Shown: positions 31,386 to 40,676 of the stretch, in pieces
How positions within the stretch are numbered: the first letter of the stretch is position 1
Layout of the letters: every line of letters starts with the position of its first letter
From: JBAXZR01 sp041670165
GTDB taxonomy: Bacteria; Bacillota; Clostridia; Christensenellales; UBA1242
DNA: 64,000 bases
Direction: 5' to 3'
NCBI GenBank assembly: GCA_041670165.1
Contig: JBAXZR010000001.1
Span: forward strand, 1 to 64,000
Notes under the pieces: model-generated
What the model was told of the DNA's origin: nothing
Database searches by the model: none
What the model saw: the letters and a program-made list of their open reading frames with translations, nothing else
Program-made: the position numbers and the translations under genes

Positions 31386-32060
31386 ATGAAAACAAAAAAG
31401 CAGTTAAACAAAGTTTTTCTTGTTGCAATTTCAGCTTTGTTGATGTTTGCTAGTACACTGTCAATTGTTGCTTCATCTGGTTTCAGTAGTGGTACGAGCA
31501 AAGATAATGCATCTCAAATGTGGTTTGTTATAGAACCACGCCTTGCTAAATGTAGTGAGGAATATACAAATTTAAGTTATGATCCAATAATAACTGCGTA
31601 TCATGAACCAAGCGGTGGCGGTTTTCAAGTTGTGGGAGATGAATTAAATGACGAAAAATATGCTCTAAGAGCAACTGATTCAACTGGAGAAACAATAAGG
31701 CTTATTCCACAACATTTAACAACAGAAATATATAATTCTAATGGTGCTGTTTCAATTGTATTTGATAATATTCTTAGTCTTCCAAATGGATTTTGTTATC
31801 AAAATGATTCAAGAGTTATTTTGGGAGCAAAAGTTGGAACAGGAAAGATATATTATGCTAGACGACAAAACGGTGTATATAATTCATGGAGCAATGCAAA
31901 TTTGCAAGATAATCAAACCATAACTATCAGCTATCCTTATACATCATATATAAAAATTCTTCTTTTGTATGAAATAAAGGAATTTGCTCCAAACATTTTT
32001 AGACCTAACAAATATTACCATGTTTATGGAGAATATGAATTTATGGTTAATCCTGAATAA
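31386..32060 (+). CDS. Secreted hypothetical protein, paralog 2
   Basis: A 224-residue partner of the preceding gene, with the same signal peptide almost base for base and mature regions that have diverged more (for example WFVIEPRLAKCSEEY, SGGGFQVVGDELNDEKYA, and PYTSYIKILLLYEIKEF). One Cys present in paralog 1 (WFC) is replaced by Val. The strong conservation of signal and terminator with divergence in the loops suggests either recent duplication with selection for change in the exposed part or gene conversion at the ends. AAAGGAGATAG precedes the ATG. Unknown function; cell-envelope or extracellular. Confidence 0.8.
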   Translation: MKTKKQLNKVFLVAISALLMFASTLSIVASSGFSSGTSKDNASQMWFVIEPRLAKCSEEYTNLSYDPIITAYHEPSGGGFQVVGDELNDEKYALRATDSTGETIRLIPQHLTTEIYNSNGAVSIVFDNILSLPNGFCYQNDSRVILGAKVGTGKIYYARRQNGVYNSWSNANLQDNQTITISYPYTSYIKILLLYEIKEFAPNIFRPNKYYHVYGEYEFMVNPE

Positions 32061-32066
32061 ATCTTT

Positions 32067-32094
32067 AAAAATGGCACTTAATAGTGCCATTTTT
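32067..32094 (+). terminator. Terminator after secreted paralog 2
   Basis: AAAAATGGCACT/AGTGCCATTTTT stem, TAAT loop; the same hairpin as at 31255-31280. The following 250 bases to spoIIAA show no other clear feature. Confidence 0.87.
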
Positions 32095-32349
32095 AATTAA
32101 ATATTTGGAAATAATCAATTGCTATATTTAAAAATGCAAAAGATAATATAAATTTGTTTTTTAAATTAAATGAGTTTTCTTATCAATAAAATAAAATCAT
32201 TAGTTATTAAGAAGTAGACTACAAAGTAATCTTGAAACTAGTGATTTTTTTATAATAAAAAAACTACAAAATATCATTTTTTTCAGCAAACATATTTAAA
32301 ATTCGCTTGAGAAATTATGCTAACATTGTTTTGGGTTAAGGAGGCACCA

Positions 32350-32658
32350 ATGAAAATTAAATGCAAAGAACACAATCAAACATTGTTTGTTCTTTTAAGT
32401 GGTGAACTTGATGAACATACAGCTGATTACACAAGAACATCACTTGATGAAATGTTTATGAACAAACAATTTGAACAAGTGGTTATCGATTTGTCTGAAC
32501 TAGAATTTATGGATAGCACTGGAATTGGAGTCCTAATTGGTAGATACAAAAAGCTTAAGGATAAAAAAATTCCAATTTACATTTGCAATCCATCTTCACA
32601 TGCAGAAAAAATTTTTAAAATGACTGGGCTTTTCGAAATTATGCCCAAGATAAGTTAA
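32350..32658 (+). CDS. spoIIAA: Anti-sigma F factor antagonist SpoIIAA
   Basis: A 102-residue STAS-domain protein that, when dephosphorylated in the forespore, binds SpoIIAB and frees sigma F. The phosphorylated serine is Ser56 in LEFMDSTGIGVLIGRYK, the classic DSTG/S motif. The strand VVIDLSELEFMDS and the C-terminal ICNPSSHAEKIFKMTGLFEI complete the fold. ATG at 32350 is preceded by TAAGGAGG; an in-frame start eleven codons earlier lacks one. First gene of a three-gene spoIIA operon. Confidence 0.95.
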   Translation: MKIKCKEHNQTLFVLLSGELDEHTADYTRTSLDEMFMNKQFEQVVIDLSELEFMDSTGIGVLIGRYKKLKDKKIPIYICNPSSHAEKIFKMTGLFEIMPKIS

Positions 32659-32668
32659 GGAGGAAAGA

Positions 32669-33115
32669 ATGAATTTGCTTAACGAAATGGACATGAATTT
32701 CAAGGCTATTTCAATTAATGAGGGATTTGCAAGAACTGCCGTTGCATCTTTTTGTGTTCAAATGTCACCAACAATTGATGAATTAACTGAAATCAAAACA
32801 GCAGTTAGTGAAGCAGTTACTAATGCCGTTGTTCATGCTTATCCAAACAAAGAGGGCTGGATATATTTAAATGCAAAACTATACGATACAAAAGTTGTGA
32901 TTTCAATTGCTGATAAAGGTGTTGGAATTGAAGACTTTGAAAAAGCTCGTGAACCATTTTTCACATCAAAACCTGAAGAAGAGAGAAGTGGAATGGGTTT
33001 TACTGTTATGGAAAGCTTCATGGACAAAGTTACTCTTGAACATAATGAGGGTGGTGGTGTCGTGGTTGTTATGGAGAAAAACTTTAATAAGAGCCAGAAG
33101 AATATTGTGGGGTGA
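32669..33115 (+). CDS. spoIIAB: Anti-sigma F factor SpoIIAB
   Basis: A 148-residue GHKL-type serine kinase that binds and inhibits sigma F and phosphorylates SpoIIAA. ATP-site boxes are visible: N-box EAVTNAVVHAYPNKEG, G1 DKGVGIEDF, and G2/lid RSGMGFTVMESFMDKV. A typical short N-terminal strand precedes. AAGGAGG before the ATG, ten bases after spoIIAA, six bases before the sigma gene, so the three are one operon. Slightly extended C-terminus (KNFNKSQKNIVG). Confidence 0.95.
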   Translation: MNLLNEMDMNFKAISINEGFARTAVASFCVQMSPTIDELTEIKTAVSEAVTNAVVHAYPNKEGWIYLNAKLYDTKVVISIADKGVGIEDFEKAREPFFTSKPEEERSGMGFTVMESFMDKVTLEHNEGGGVVVVMEKNFNKSQKNIVG

Positions 33116-33121
33116 TTCACT

Positions 33122-33841
33122 ATGATGGATCACAATGAAACCCTAAAACTTATAGAAAAAGCACAAAATGGTGATGAAGATGCAATGCAGACTCTTATTG
33201 TTCAGAATTCACCATTAATTAAATGCATTGTTAAAAGATTTTTGGGTAGGTCAACTGAGTTTGATGATTTGTTTCAGCTCGGTTCAATTGGACTTTTGAA
33301 AGCTGTTAGAAATTTTCAGACTAAATATAATGTTAAATTTTCAACTTATGCCGTTCCAATGATTATTGGAGAAATTAAAAGATTTTTACGAGATGATGGA
33401 AGCATCAAAGTGTCAAGAGCAGTCAAAGCTCTTTGTGGACAAATCAATGAATTCGTTGCAGGATATGAAGAAAAAAATCAAACTAAACCTTCAATTGAAG
33501 AAATTTCTCAAAAGTTTAATATTGAACCACATGAAGTGGTTTTTGTTATGGATTCGGCTAAAAATTCAATTTCTCTTTTTGCCACTAGTGAAGAGGACAG
33601 CAGTGGTCTTTCAGTTATTGACAGGTTAACAGTTAAAAATGATGGAGATGACATATTTAATAAATTTGTTCTTTCAGAGGCACTTGAAACTCTTTCAGAG
33701 AGAGAAAAAATAATTATATTTTCAAGATTTTTTAATGATAAAACTCAAAATGAAATTGCAAAAATATTAGGCATATCTCAAGTGCAAGTGTCAAGATTGG
33801 AGTTTAAAATAATTGAAGATTTAAAAAGCAAATTAAACTAA
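33122..33841 (+). CDS. sigF: RNA polymerase sigma-F factor (SpoIIAC)
   Basis: A 239-residue group 3 sigma factor, the first forespore-specific sigma. Region 2: LIKCIVKRFLGRSTEFDDLFQLGSIGLLKAVRNF with the YNVKFSTYAVPMIIGEIKRFLRDDG core-binding and -10 recognition helix; region 3: KPSIEEISQKFNIEP; region 4: LETLSEREKIIIFSRFFNDKTQNEIAKILGISQVQVSRLE, the -35 helix-turn-helix. The order SpoIIAA-SpoIIAB-sigma and the RFLRDDGSIKVSR motif favour sigma F over sigma G. Start is one of two adjacent ATGs; GGGGTG precedes. Terminated by a hairpin shared with the convergent gene. Confidence 0.94.
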   Translation: MMDHNETLKLIEKAQNGDEDAMQTLIVQNSPLIKCIVKRFLGRSTEFDDLFQLGSIGLLKAVRNFQTKYNVKFSTYAVPMIIGEIKRFLRDDGSIKVSRAVKALCGQINEFVAGYEEKNQTKPSIEEISQKFNIEPHEVVFVMDSAKNSISLFATSEEDSSGLSVIDRLTVKNDGDDIFNKFVLSEALETLSEREKIIIFSRFFNDKTQNEIAKILGISQVQVSRLEFKIIEDLKSKLN

Positions 33842-33871
33842 ATTGTTTATATTTGAACCTTAATTAATTAT

Positions 33872-33898
33872 AAAAAAAACGCATAAGCGTTTTTTTTT
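33872..33898. terminator. Bidirectional terminator between sigF and the large lipoprotein gene
   Basis: AAAAAACGC/GCGTTTTTT stem, ATAA loop, with A and T runs serving both strands. Confidence 0.88.
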
Positions 33899-33906
33899 AA
33901 TAATCT

Positions 33907-36900
33907 TTAAGCATTTGTAATTTGTGGAAAGTGTCGTGTATAGATTTTGTTTTCTTGATTTGCAGGCAAAGAATTTTGATTTTCACTAATTAATTGATTA
34001 TCAAAATTATTTTTCATTTCATTACTGCCAAAATCAGGACGAGTTAAAGTTGTATTTTGAATGGTTGGTTCTTTTTTTATATCTTCACCAAAATTTTTAT
34101 TATTCAAAGCATCAAAATTTGGTTGTTTGAAATTGATTACATGGTCTTGTTTTGCAGGGCTTGAGATGATGGGATTTGCATTTGCTACATTGTTTGCATT
34201 ATTTTGATTAAGATTTTGAGAAGCAATGTTGTTATTTGAGTTTTTACTTGTCATATTATTATTGTTTTGAATATTACTAAATGTTGAGGTATTATTCAAT
34301 TGTGAAACACCATTTGTTGTGTATTCTGTATTTTTGTTTGTTGTAGGATAGGTTTTTGGTAAATTTTTAATTGTAGGGTTAGCACCATTTGTATTTGTAT
34401 TTATGTTTTTGCTAATTGATGGATTTGTGCTGTTAACAATGTTTTTGTTGGTAGTTAAGTTTGGATTAGTTGTGTTTCTGTTGGTAGTCAAATTTGTATT
34501 AGTTGTGTTTCTGTTGGTAGTTAAATTCGTATTAGCTGTGTTTTTGTTGGTAGTTGAATTTATGTTGTTTATATTTTCGTTATTATTTAAAAGATTGTTA
34601 TTAATGTTACTATTAGTTTTTGGGTTTGTATTATAAATTGTTTCATTACTAAGATTATTGTTTGAATTGTTAGTGTTTCCATTAGTTGCATTAGCAATTT
34701 GTTTGGTGTTATTAATATTATTATTAGTTGAATTTACTCCGCTTGTTGTTCTGTTAGCCACGCTATTAGTTGTTCCATTAGTTAAACTAGCGTTTGTGTT
34801 GTTTGTTGTTTTAGTAAGTGAATTAATTTGTGAATTAGAATTATTGCCACTATTTTCACTTAAATTTGTGTTTTGATTTGTTACATTGTTGTTTAAGTTT
34901 TGATTTGTGAATGAATTGTTTTGAGTATCATTAATTGTTCCATTAGAGTTTGCTGTTCCATTGGCATTATTTTTTGCTAAATTTTCATAATATCTAATCA
35001 AACCACTTTTACTCAATCTGTTTTCAATTAAAGTTGGATCAATTCCAGTAACTGAATCTGAATTGTTGGGAACATTTCCAACAGCATTACCGTTTTTGTT
35101 AATATTGTTATTGGTTGTATTATTAGAAATTGAGCTTTGATTATTATTGCTACTAATTGTATTACTATTATTATGTGTTCCACTAGTCATGTTTGTTTGA
35201 TTTGTGGTGTTATTAGTTGTTGTGTTATTTGTATTTCCATAAGTGGTATTACTATTTCCATTGTTAGCAGTTGAATTATTATTAATAGCAGTGTTATTAG
35301 TTGCTGAGTTTACTCCGCTTGTTGTTTTATTAACCACACTAGTATTTATTCCATTAGTTAAACTAGAGTTTGTGTTACTAATAGTACCATTGTTAGCAGT
35401 TGAATTATTATTAATAGCAGTGTTATTAGTTGCCGAGTTTACTCCGCTTGTTGTTTTATTAACCACACTATTATTTGTTCCATTAGTTAAACTAGCGTTT
35501 GTGTTACTAGTAGTACCATTGTTAGCAGTTAAATTATTATTAATAGCAGTGTTATTAGTTGCCGAGTTTACTCCGCTTATTGTTTTGTTAACCACACTAT
35601 TATTTGTTCCATTAATTAAATTAGCATTTGTGTTGCTTGTATTTTTAGTAATTGAGTTAACTTGTGAATTAGAAAAATTTCCACTATTTTCACTTAAATT
35701 TGTGTCTTGATTTGTTACTTTATTGTTTAAGTTTTGATTTGTGAATGAATTGTTTTGAGTATCATAAATTGTTTCATTAGAATTTGTTGTTCCATTGGCA
35801 TTATTTTTAGCTAAATTTTCATAATATCTAATTAAACCACTTTTACTCAATCTGTTTTCAATTAAAGTAGGATCAATTCCAGTGATATAATCTGCATTAT
35901 TTGGAACATTGCCCCATTTTTGATTGTTAGAATCTGTTATGTTGTTGTTTTGATTTGTTGCATTTTTTATAGAAGCATTGTTAATTGTTGTTGTATTGTT
36001 ATTTGCATTTCCGTTGATGGTGTTAGCATTGTTTGTTTTTACATTATTGTTGATAGTATTATTTGTTCCATTTATATTTCCGTTAGTGTTATTTACTGCG
36101 GAATTAGTTGTCCCATTAGTATTATTGATTGTTGTATTTGCAACATTATTACCAGTTGTTGTATTAGTGCTTCCATTATTAGGTGTATTGGCTATTTTAT
36201 TTGTATTAATATTGCCATTAGTAGCATTAATATTGCCATAATTAGTGTTGGTATTAGTAGTGTTGGTATTGTTAGTACTTACATTTCTGTTGATAGTGTT
36301 TGTGTTGTTATTTACATTATCGATAGTATTAGTATTATTTGTATTTACATTTCTATTAATAGTGTTTGTGTTGTTATTTACATTTCCGATAGTATTAGCA
36401 TTATTTGTTTTTACATTACCATTTGTAGTGTTTGTGGTGTAATTTGTTCCATTATTAGTTGTTCCATTAATATTGTTTGCTGTTGAATTGTTTGGAACAT
36501 TTCCATATTTTACTTGATTAGTTAAATTTTGATTGGTTACAGAGTTATTGTTTGTGTTGTATCCATTATTTGTTGTAGTCGCATTATTTGTAGTTTTATT
36601 AATAATGCTATTAGTAGTGTTGGTATTGCCATAAGTAGTGTTGGTATTGCTATTAGTTGTGTTGGTATTGCTATTTGTATTTACATTTCTGTTGGTAGTG
36701 TTTGTGGTGTTATTTACATTTCCGACAGTATTTGTATTTACATTTCTATTGATTGTGTTTGTGGTGTTATTTACATTACCAATAGTATTTGTATTTACAT
36801 TTCTATTGATTGTGTTTGTATTATTTCTATTTACATTATTGTTGATAGCATTTGTAGTTGTTTTATTGACTCCGTTGTTTGTTGTTCCATTTGCAAGATT

Positions 36901-38706
36901 TGTTGTGTTTTTGTTTATATTTCTTGTTGTGTTATTTGTGTTGTTTGTGGAATTAACATTTCGGGTTGGATTATAAGAACCAATTTTTTGATTTGTCATA
37001 GTGTTATTTATTGAATTTGTATTTGTATTAGAATTGTTGATAGTTGAATTTGAATATGTTCCATTAGTTGTTTTGTTGATTTTGTTATTTACAGAAGAGT
37101 TATTTGATATTGGGCTATTAACATTGTTGTTAGTTGTTTTTGTTGTATCACGGTTTAAGTTAGTATTATCATTATTTCTTTTCAACAAAATATCAATCAA
37201 TGGATCTATATATTTTTTACGATTTCTTCCAAAAGATTTGTCAATTGTGATTGAACTTGAACCTGCATTATCAGTAAAATAACTTCTATTTACATTGTTG
37301 TTTGTTGTTGTATTGTTAATGTTTCTACTAATTGCTGGATTGCCAGTATAATATTTTGCGTTATTATTAATTCCATTATTCGTGGAATTTTCGGTTCTAT
37401 TTGCATTGCTATTATTTGTTTTTGAAGGAATCATTGTTGTTGATTGAATATTTGGGTTTGGAACAGTGGCATTGTATTCAATATTCTTTCTTGTAACATT
37501 ATTTATATTATTGTTATCAATATAGTTTGAAGTGTTATTGTTTGTGGTTTGATTGTTTTTTGCAGTAGTTAGATTAGTTGTGTTGTTAACTGAATTTGTG
37601 TTTGTAGTATTTTTTGTTTTGTTAACTGTATTAGTATTTGTGGTTTCTGCGTTTTTAGCAAAAGTATTTTCTTCTCCAGCCTTATCAATTAAATTTTCAA
37701 TTTGATCAATTGATTCAGATGTGTTTTTAAGAGTAGAAATTCTCTTTTCAAAAGTAGAGAGCATTCTTAGGCTCTTTATACTAAGTTGGTCTATGTTTGT
37801 TCCAAAGCCTATGGTACTCATTTTTAATTCATTGATGTTTTTTTCAGCTTCTTTTTGGTTTTGTTTTAAACTATTTGTGTTTTCATCTAAAAGTTTTGAG
37901 GCTTCTTTTAAGTTGTCCTTTTGCTCCTCAGTGAGAACAATTTGTTTGTTCCTGATTTTTGAAGCAGTTTCCTTAAGATCTTGTGTTTTGTTTAGCACTT
38001 CGTTTTTAAGATCAGAAAATTGTTGAGTTGCAGCAACAAGATCGCAAGAAATATCATATAAGCTTTCAAGTCTTTCAATATGATTTGAAAGGGCATTGCG
38101 AGAATAATTTGTTCTTGTGCCATATTTCATTGCATAAGCACCCGTGCTTTGAGTGGTTGCAGTTTGCCAAACTGGTTCAGTGTTTAGCTCTTTATTCATT
38201 CTATCGTTTTGGCGTTCTTGCCATTTTTTCCAAGTTGGCATGGTGGAATTATTTGTGCTTGCAACTTCAGTTGAATTATTTTTAAGCTTTCCTGAAGAAA
38301 TTGTTATATGAGGGAAAGGATTGTATGAATAGAAAAAACTTTCATCGTTTAAGTTAAACAATTTTGCATCATTATGATTAATTGGTGTGCTATTTGTTTC
38401 AAATAATTTGGCATCTTTTTTGCTAATCGGTGTGTTTTGAGCAATCGCACCTGTTGTAATACTGCTCGTGTCATCAGAAGCCGTGTAATCAGTTTCAGAA
38501 CTTCTGTAAGCAATTGGTTGAAATTCTTTTGCAATCAATTCAGTTGATTCAGCTGTTTCCATGGACTTTACTGCTGAATAAACTTTTTTTGCCTTTTGTT
38601 CAATTCCATATGAGATTGCAGCAGGTGAACCTGCAGTTGTGCAACCAAGCAAGGGAAGTGCAGCAATAGAAATAAGTCCTAATGCAATAATCTTTTTATT
38701 TTTCAT
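33907..38706 (-). CDS. Giant Asn/Thr-rich repetitive lipoprotein
   Basis: A 1,599-residue lipoprotein. The signal peptide ends in a lipobox (LPLLGC, Cys22). Residues about 210-350 are a helical, coiled-coil region (LESLYDISCDLVAATQQFSDLK onward), so the N-terminal quarter is ordered. Most of the rest is Asn/Thr/Ser-rich: short NxNTxNxN units, a 43-residue repeat in three copies (nucleotide period 129 bp between about 35291 and 35660), and a larger block present twice that holds the ordered segment TGIDPTLIENRLSKSGLIRYY (about 34961-35045 and 35802-35880). ATG at 38706 has GGAGG seven bases upstream; a TTG start four codons earlier would place the binding site inside the gene. It converges on sigF and diverges from spoVAC. 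Likely membrane-anchored, surface or spore-envelope protein; function unknown. Confidence 0.85.
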   Translation of the reverse strand: MKNKKIIALGLISIAALPLLGCTTAGSPAAISYGIEQKAKKVYSAVKSMETAESTELIAKEFQPIAYRSSETDYTASDDTSSITTGAIAQNTPISKKDAKLFETNSTPINHNDAKLFNLNDESFFYSYNPFPHITISSGKLKNNSTEVASTNNSTMPTWKKWQERQNDRMNKELNTEPVWQTATTQSTGAYAMKYGTRTNYSRNALSNHIERLESLYDISCDLVAATQQFSDLKNEVLNKTQDLKETASKIRNKQIVLTEEQKDNLKEASKLLDENTNSLKQNQKEAEKNINELKMSTIGFGTNIDQLSIKSLRMLSTFEKRISTLKNTSESIDQIENLIDKAGEENTFAKNAETTNTNTVNKTKNTTNTNSVNNTTNLTTAKNNQTTNNNTSNYIDNNNINNVTRKNIEYNATVPNPNIQSTTMIPSKTNNSNANRTENSTNNGINNNAKYYTGNPAISRNINNTTTNNNVNRSYFTDNAGSSSITIDKSFGRNRKKYIDPLIDILLKRNNDNTNLNRDTTKTTNNNVNSPISNNSSVNNKINKTTNGTYSNSTINNSNTNTNSINNTMTNQKIGSYNPTRNVNSTNNTNNTTRNINKNTTNLANGTTNNGVNKTTTNAINNNVNRNNTNTINRNVNTNTIGNVNNTTNTINRNVNTNTVGNVNNTTNTTNRNVNTNSNTNTTNSNTNTTYGNTNTTNSIINKTTNNATTTNNGYNTNNNSVTNQNLTNQVKYGNVPNNSTANNINGTTNNGTNYTTNTTNGNVKTNNANTIGNVNNNTNTINRNVNTNNTNTIDNVNNNTNTINRNVSTNNTNTTNTNTNYGNINATNGNINTNKIANTPNNGSTNTTTGNNVANTTINNTNGTTNSAVNNTNGNINGTNNTINNNVKTNNANTINGNANNNTTTINNASIKNATNQNNNITDSNNQKWGNVPNNADYITGIDPTLIENRLSKSGLIRYYENLAKNNANGTTNSNETIYDTQNNSFTNQNLNNKVTNQDTNLSENSGNFSNSQVNSITKNTSNTNANLINGTNNSVVNKTISGVNSATNNTAINNNLTANNGTTSNTNASLTNGTNNSVVNKTTSGVNSATNNTAINNNSTANNGTISNTNSSLTNGINTSVVNKTTSGVNSATNNTAINNNSTANNGNSNTTYGNTNNTTTNNTTNQTNMTSGTHNNSNTISSNNNQSSISNNTTNNNINKNGNAVGNVPNNSDSVTGIDPTLIENRLSKSGLIRYYENLAKNNANGTANSNGTINDTQNNSFTNQNLNNNVTNQNTNLSENSGNNSNSQINSLTKTTNNTNASLTNGTTNSVANRTTSGVNSTNNNINNTKQIANATNGNTNNSNNNLSNETIYNTNPKTNSNINNNLLNNNENINNINSTTNKNTANTNLTTNRNTTNTNLTTNRNTTNPNLTTNKNIVNSTNPSISKNINTNTNGANPTIKNLPKTYPTTNKNTEYTTNGVSQLNNTSTFSNIQNNNNMTSKNSNNNIASQNLNQNNANNVANANPIISSPAKQDHVINFKQPNFDALNNKNFGEDIKKEPTIQNTTLTRPDFGSNEMKNNFDNQLISENQNSLPANQENKIYTRHFPQITNA

Positions 38707-38806
38707 GTAATCCTCCAAATTTTTTGATAGTGTGTTCAGATATTAAAAAATTATTTATAAATGATTGAAAAACTTTTTTTTGGCAAAAATTTTGTAGGAG
38801 AAAAGT

Positions 38807-39253
38807 ATGGATAGAAATGAAAGAAACAAAAAATATAACGAATATGTAAATGCAAAAATTCCAAAGACAAAGATTTTTCCATCAATTTTGAATGCATTTT
38901 GGATTGGTGGATTAATTTGTGTTGTAGGAGAAGGCATTAATGATTTGTTGCTTTCATTATTTGAAACATTAAGTCTTAGAGATGCTTGGGCTGCAACACT
39001 AATCATATTAATTTTTATTGCATCATTTCTTACTGCACTTGGAGTTTGGGATAAAATTGGTGCAATTGGCGGTGCTGGTGCAATTATTCCAATTACTGGT
39101 TTTAGCAACTCAATTACAAGTCCAGCAATTGAGTTCAAGCAAGAAGGAATAATTTTTGGAATGTGCGTAAAAATGTTCTCAATTGCAGGTCCAGTAATTG
39201 TGAACGGAATTGTTGCTGGCTTTATTGTTGGTTTAATTTATTTAATATTTTGA
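38807..39253 (+). CDS. spoVAC: Stage V sporulation protein AC
   Basis: A 148-residue membrane protein of the SpoVA channel that moves dipicolinic acid into the forespore and releases it at germination. The N-terminus is short and basic (DRNERNKKYNEYVNAKIPK), then four to five hydrophobic segments, with GGLICVVGEGINDLL, the family's LGVWDKIGAIGGAGAIIPITGFSNSI and SPAIEFKQEGIIFGMCVKMF. GTAGGAGAAAAG precedes the ATG. First of spoVAC-spoVAD-spoVAE; divergent from the large lipoprotein gene, with only 100 bp between. Forespore sigma control is expected, but I could not settle on a promoter. Confidence 0.95.
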   Translation: MDRNERNKKYNEYVNAKIPKTKIFPSILNAFWIGGLICVVGEGINDLLLSLFETLSLRDAWAATLIILIFIASFLTALGVWDKIGAIGGAGAIIPITGFSNSITSPAIEFKQEGIIFGMCVKMFSIAGPVIVNGIVAGFIVGLIYLIF

Positions 39254-39261
39254 GGTGAATT

Positions 39262-40275
39262 GTGAAAAGGAATCAAACAGTGTTTTTTAAAAACAAACCA
39301 ACAATTCTTGCTGGTTACTCAATTGTTGGACCAAAAGAATCAAAAAGTGTTTTTGCAGATTATTTTGATTACAAATTAAAAAGCGATTTTTTTGGAGAAA
39401 AATCATTTGAGAAGGCAGAAAGAAAAATTCTTGAACATGCCATTTTTGGAGCTTTTGACAAAGCAGGAATAAATCCAAATGAAGTACAAGCATTAATAAG
39501 TGGTGATTTGCTAAATCAAATCATTTCTTCGAGTTTTGCAGCAAGACAATTTGATGCTTCTTTTATTGGTTTGTTTGGAGCATGTAGCACAATGGCAGAA
39601 AGCTTGGCACTTGGCGCTTGTCTTGTTGATGGTGGGTTTTTTGAAAAGCTAATTTGTGCAACAAGTTCACATTTTTCAAGTGCTGAACGACAATTCAGAT
39701 TTCCACTTGAATTAGGAAATCAAAGACCTCCAACTTCTCAATGGACTGTTACTGGTGCGGGAGCAACAATTCTTTCAAGTAAAGGAAAAGGTCCAAAAAT
39801 TACTTGTGCAACTTTTGGCAAGGTTATGGACTATGGAATTAAAGATGTAAACAATATGGGTGCAGCAATGGCTCCTGCAGCAGCTTCAACTTTGAAAGCT
39901 CATTTTGATGAAACAAATTCAAAGCCTGAAGATTATGATCTTATTGTAACTGGAGATTTAGGTAAATTAGGTAGTGAAATATTGCTTGACTTATTGGAAG
40001 ATGAAAATATTAAACTTGGAACAAACTACAACGATTGTGGTCAAATGATTTTTGACAAAAATGAAAAAGCATTTATGGGTGGAAGTGGGGCAGGTTGCAG
40101 TGCTGTTATACTTAATTCTTATATTATGAAAAAACTTTTAACTGGTGAATTCAAAAAAATATTATTTGTAGCAACAGGTGCACTGCTTTCAACTCTTTCT
40201 AGCCAACAAGGTGATTCAATTCCTGCAATTGCTCATGCTGTTGAAATTGAATCAGATAAGGGAGGTGAGAAATAA
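39262..40275 (+). CDS. spoVAD: Stage V sporulation protein AD
   Basis: A 337-residue thiolase-fold protein of the SpoVA complex that binds dipicolinic acid on the inner spore membrane. Family features: ILAGYSIVGPKESK near the start, HAIFGAFDKAGINPNEVQALISGDLLNQ, FGACSTMAESLALGACLVDGG (the thiolase-like Cys region), ATSSHFSSAERQFRFPLELGNQRPPTSQWTVTGAGA, and the C-terminal GTNYNDCGQMIFD and FVATGALLSTLSSQQGDSIPAIAHAVEIE. GTG at 39262 is preceded by GAGGTGA. The stop is followed by or overlaps spoVAE. Confidence 0.96.
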   Translation: MKRNQTVFFKNKPTILAGYSIVGPKESKSVFADYFDYKLKSDFFGEKSFEKAERKILEHAIFGAFDKAGINPNEVQALISGDLLNQIISSSFAARQFDASFIGLFGACSTMAESLALGACLVDGGFFEKLICATSSHFSSAERQFRFPLELGNQRPPTSQWTVTGAGATILSSKGKGPKITCATFGKVMDYGIKDVNNMGAAMAPAAASTLKAHFDETNSKPEDYDLIVTGDLGKLGSEILLDLLEDENIKLGTNYNDCGQMIFDKNEKAFMGGSGAGCSAVILNSYIMKKLLTGEFKKILFVATGALLSTLSSQQGDSIPAIAHAVEIESDKGGEK

Positions 40276-40634
40276 TGATTGATTATATTATTGTTTTTTT
40301 GGTTGGCGGAATAATTTGTGCATTAGGACAATTGTTGGTGGTTAGAACCAACATGACTACATCAAGAATATTGGTACTTTTTGTTTACATTGGTGTTGTT
40401 ATGGAAGCCTTTGGTGTTTTTGAATATGTTTCCAATTTTGCTCATGCTGGAATAAATGTTCCAATAATTGGATTTGGAGCATCAATGGCTCGTGGTGCAA
40501 TTGAAGGCTGTAAATCTGGAGATTTTATTGGTGCATTTGCTGGAGGACTTGAAAGAGTTGCTGCAGGTGTTTCAGCTGCAGTAATTTTTGCATTTATTGC
40601 TGGGGTGTTTTGTAAAAGCAAAACAAAGAGATAA
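40275..40634 (+). CDS. spoVAE: Stage V sporulation protein AE
   Basis: A 119-residue polytopic membrane protein (SpoVAEb type) with three or four hydrophobic segments: FLVGGIICALGQLLVVRTN, ILVLFVYIGVVMEAFGVFEYVSNFAHAG, then GFGASMARGAIEGCKSGDFIGAFAGGLERVAAGVSAAVIFAFIAG. These match the third membrane component of the SpoVA channel. It starts one base into the end of spoVAD (TAATGA), so translation is coupled. A GGGAGGTGAG binding site lies upstream inside spoVAD. Confidence 0.95.
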   Translation: MIDYIIVFLVGGIICALGQLLVVRTNMTTSRILVLFVYIGVVMEAFGVFEYVSNFAHAGINVPIIGFGASMARGAIEGCKSGDFIGAFAGGLERVAAGVSAAVIFAFIAGVFCKSKTKR

Positions 40635-40676
40635 TTTTTTGTTAATCATTTCCAAAATTTAAACATATATTCTTAT

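Noticed and set aside
34403..37282. Several long plus-strand frames (up to 188 codons) rich in Val, Leu and Ile, opposite the lipoprotein gene
   Set aside because: They are the antisense reading of the Asn/Thr codon repeats (AAT/ACA read as ATT/TGT and so on), lack ribosome binding sites, and overlap the lipoprotein gene entirely.
38707..38806. Sigma F or sigma G promoters for spoVAC
   Set aside because: Several AT-rich partial matches, but none with both boxes at proper spacing that I would trust.
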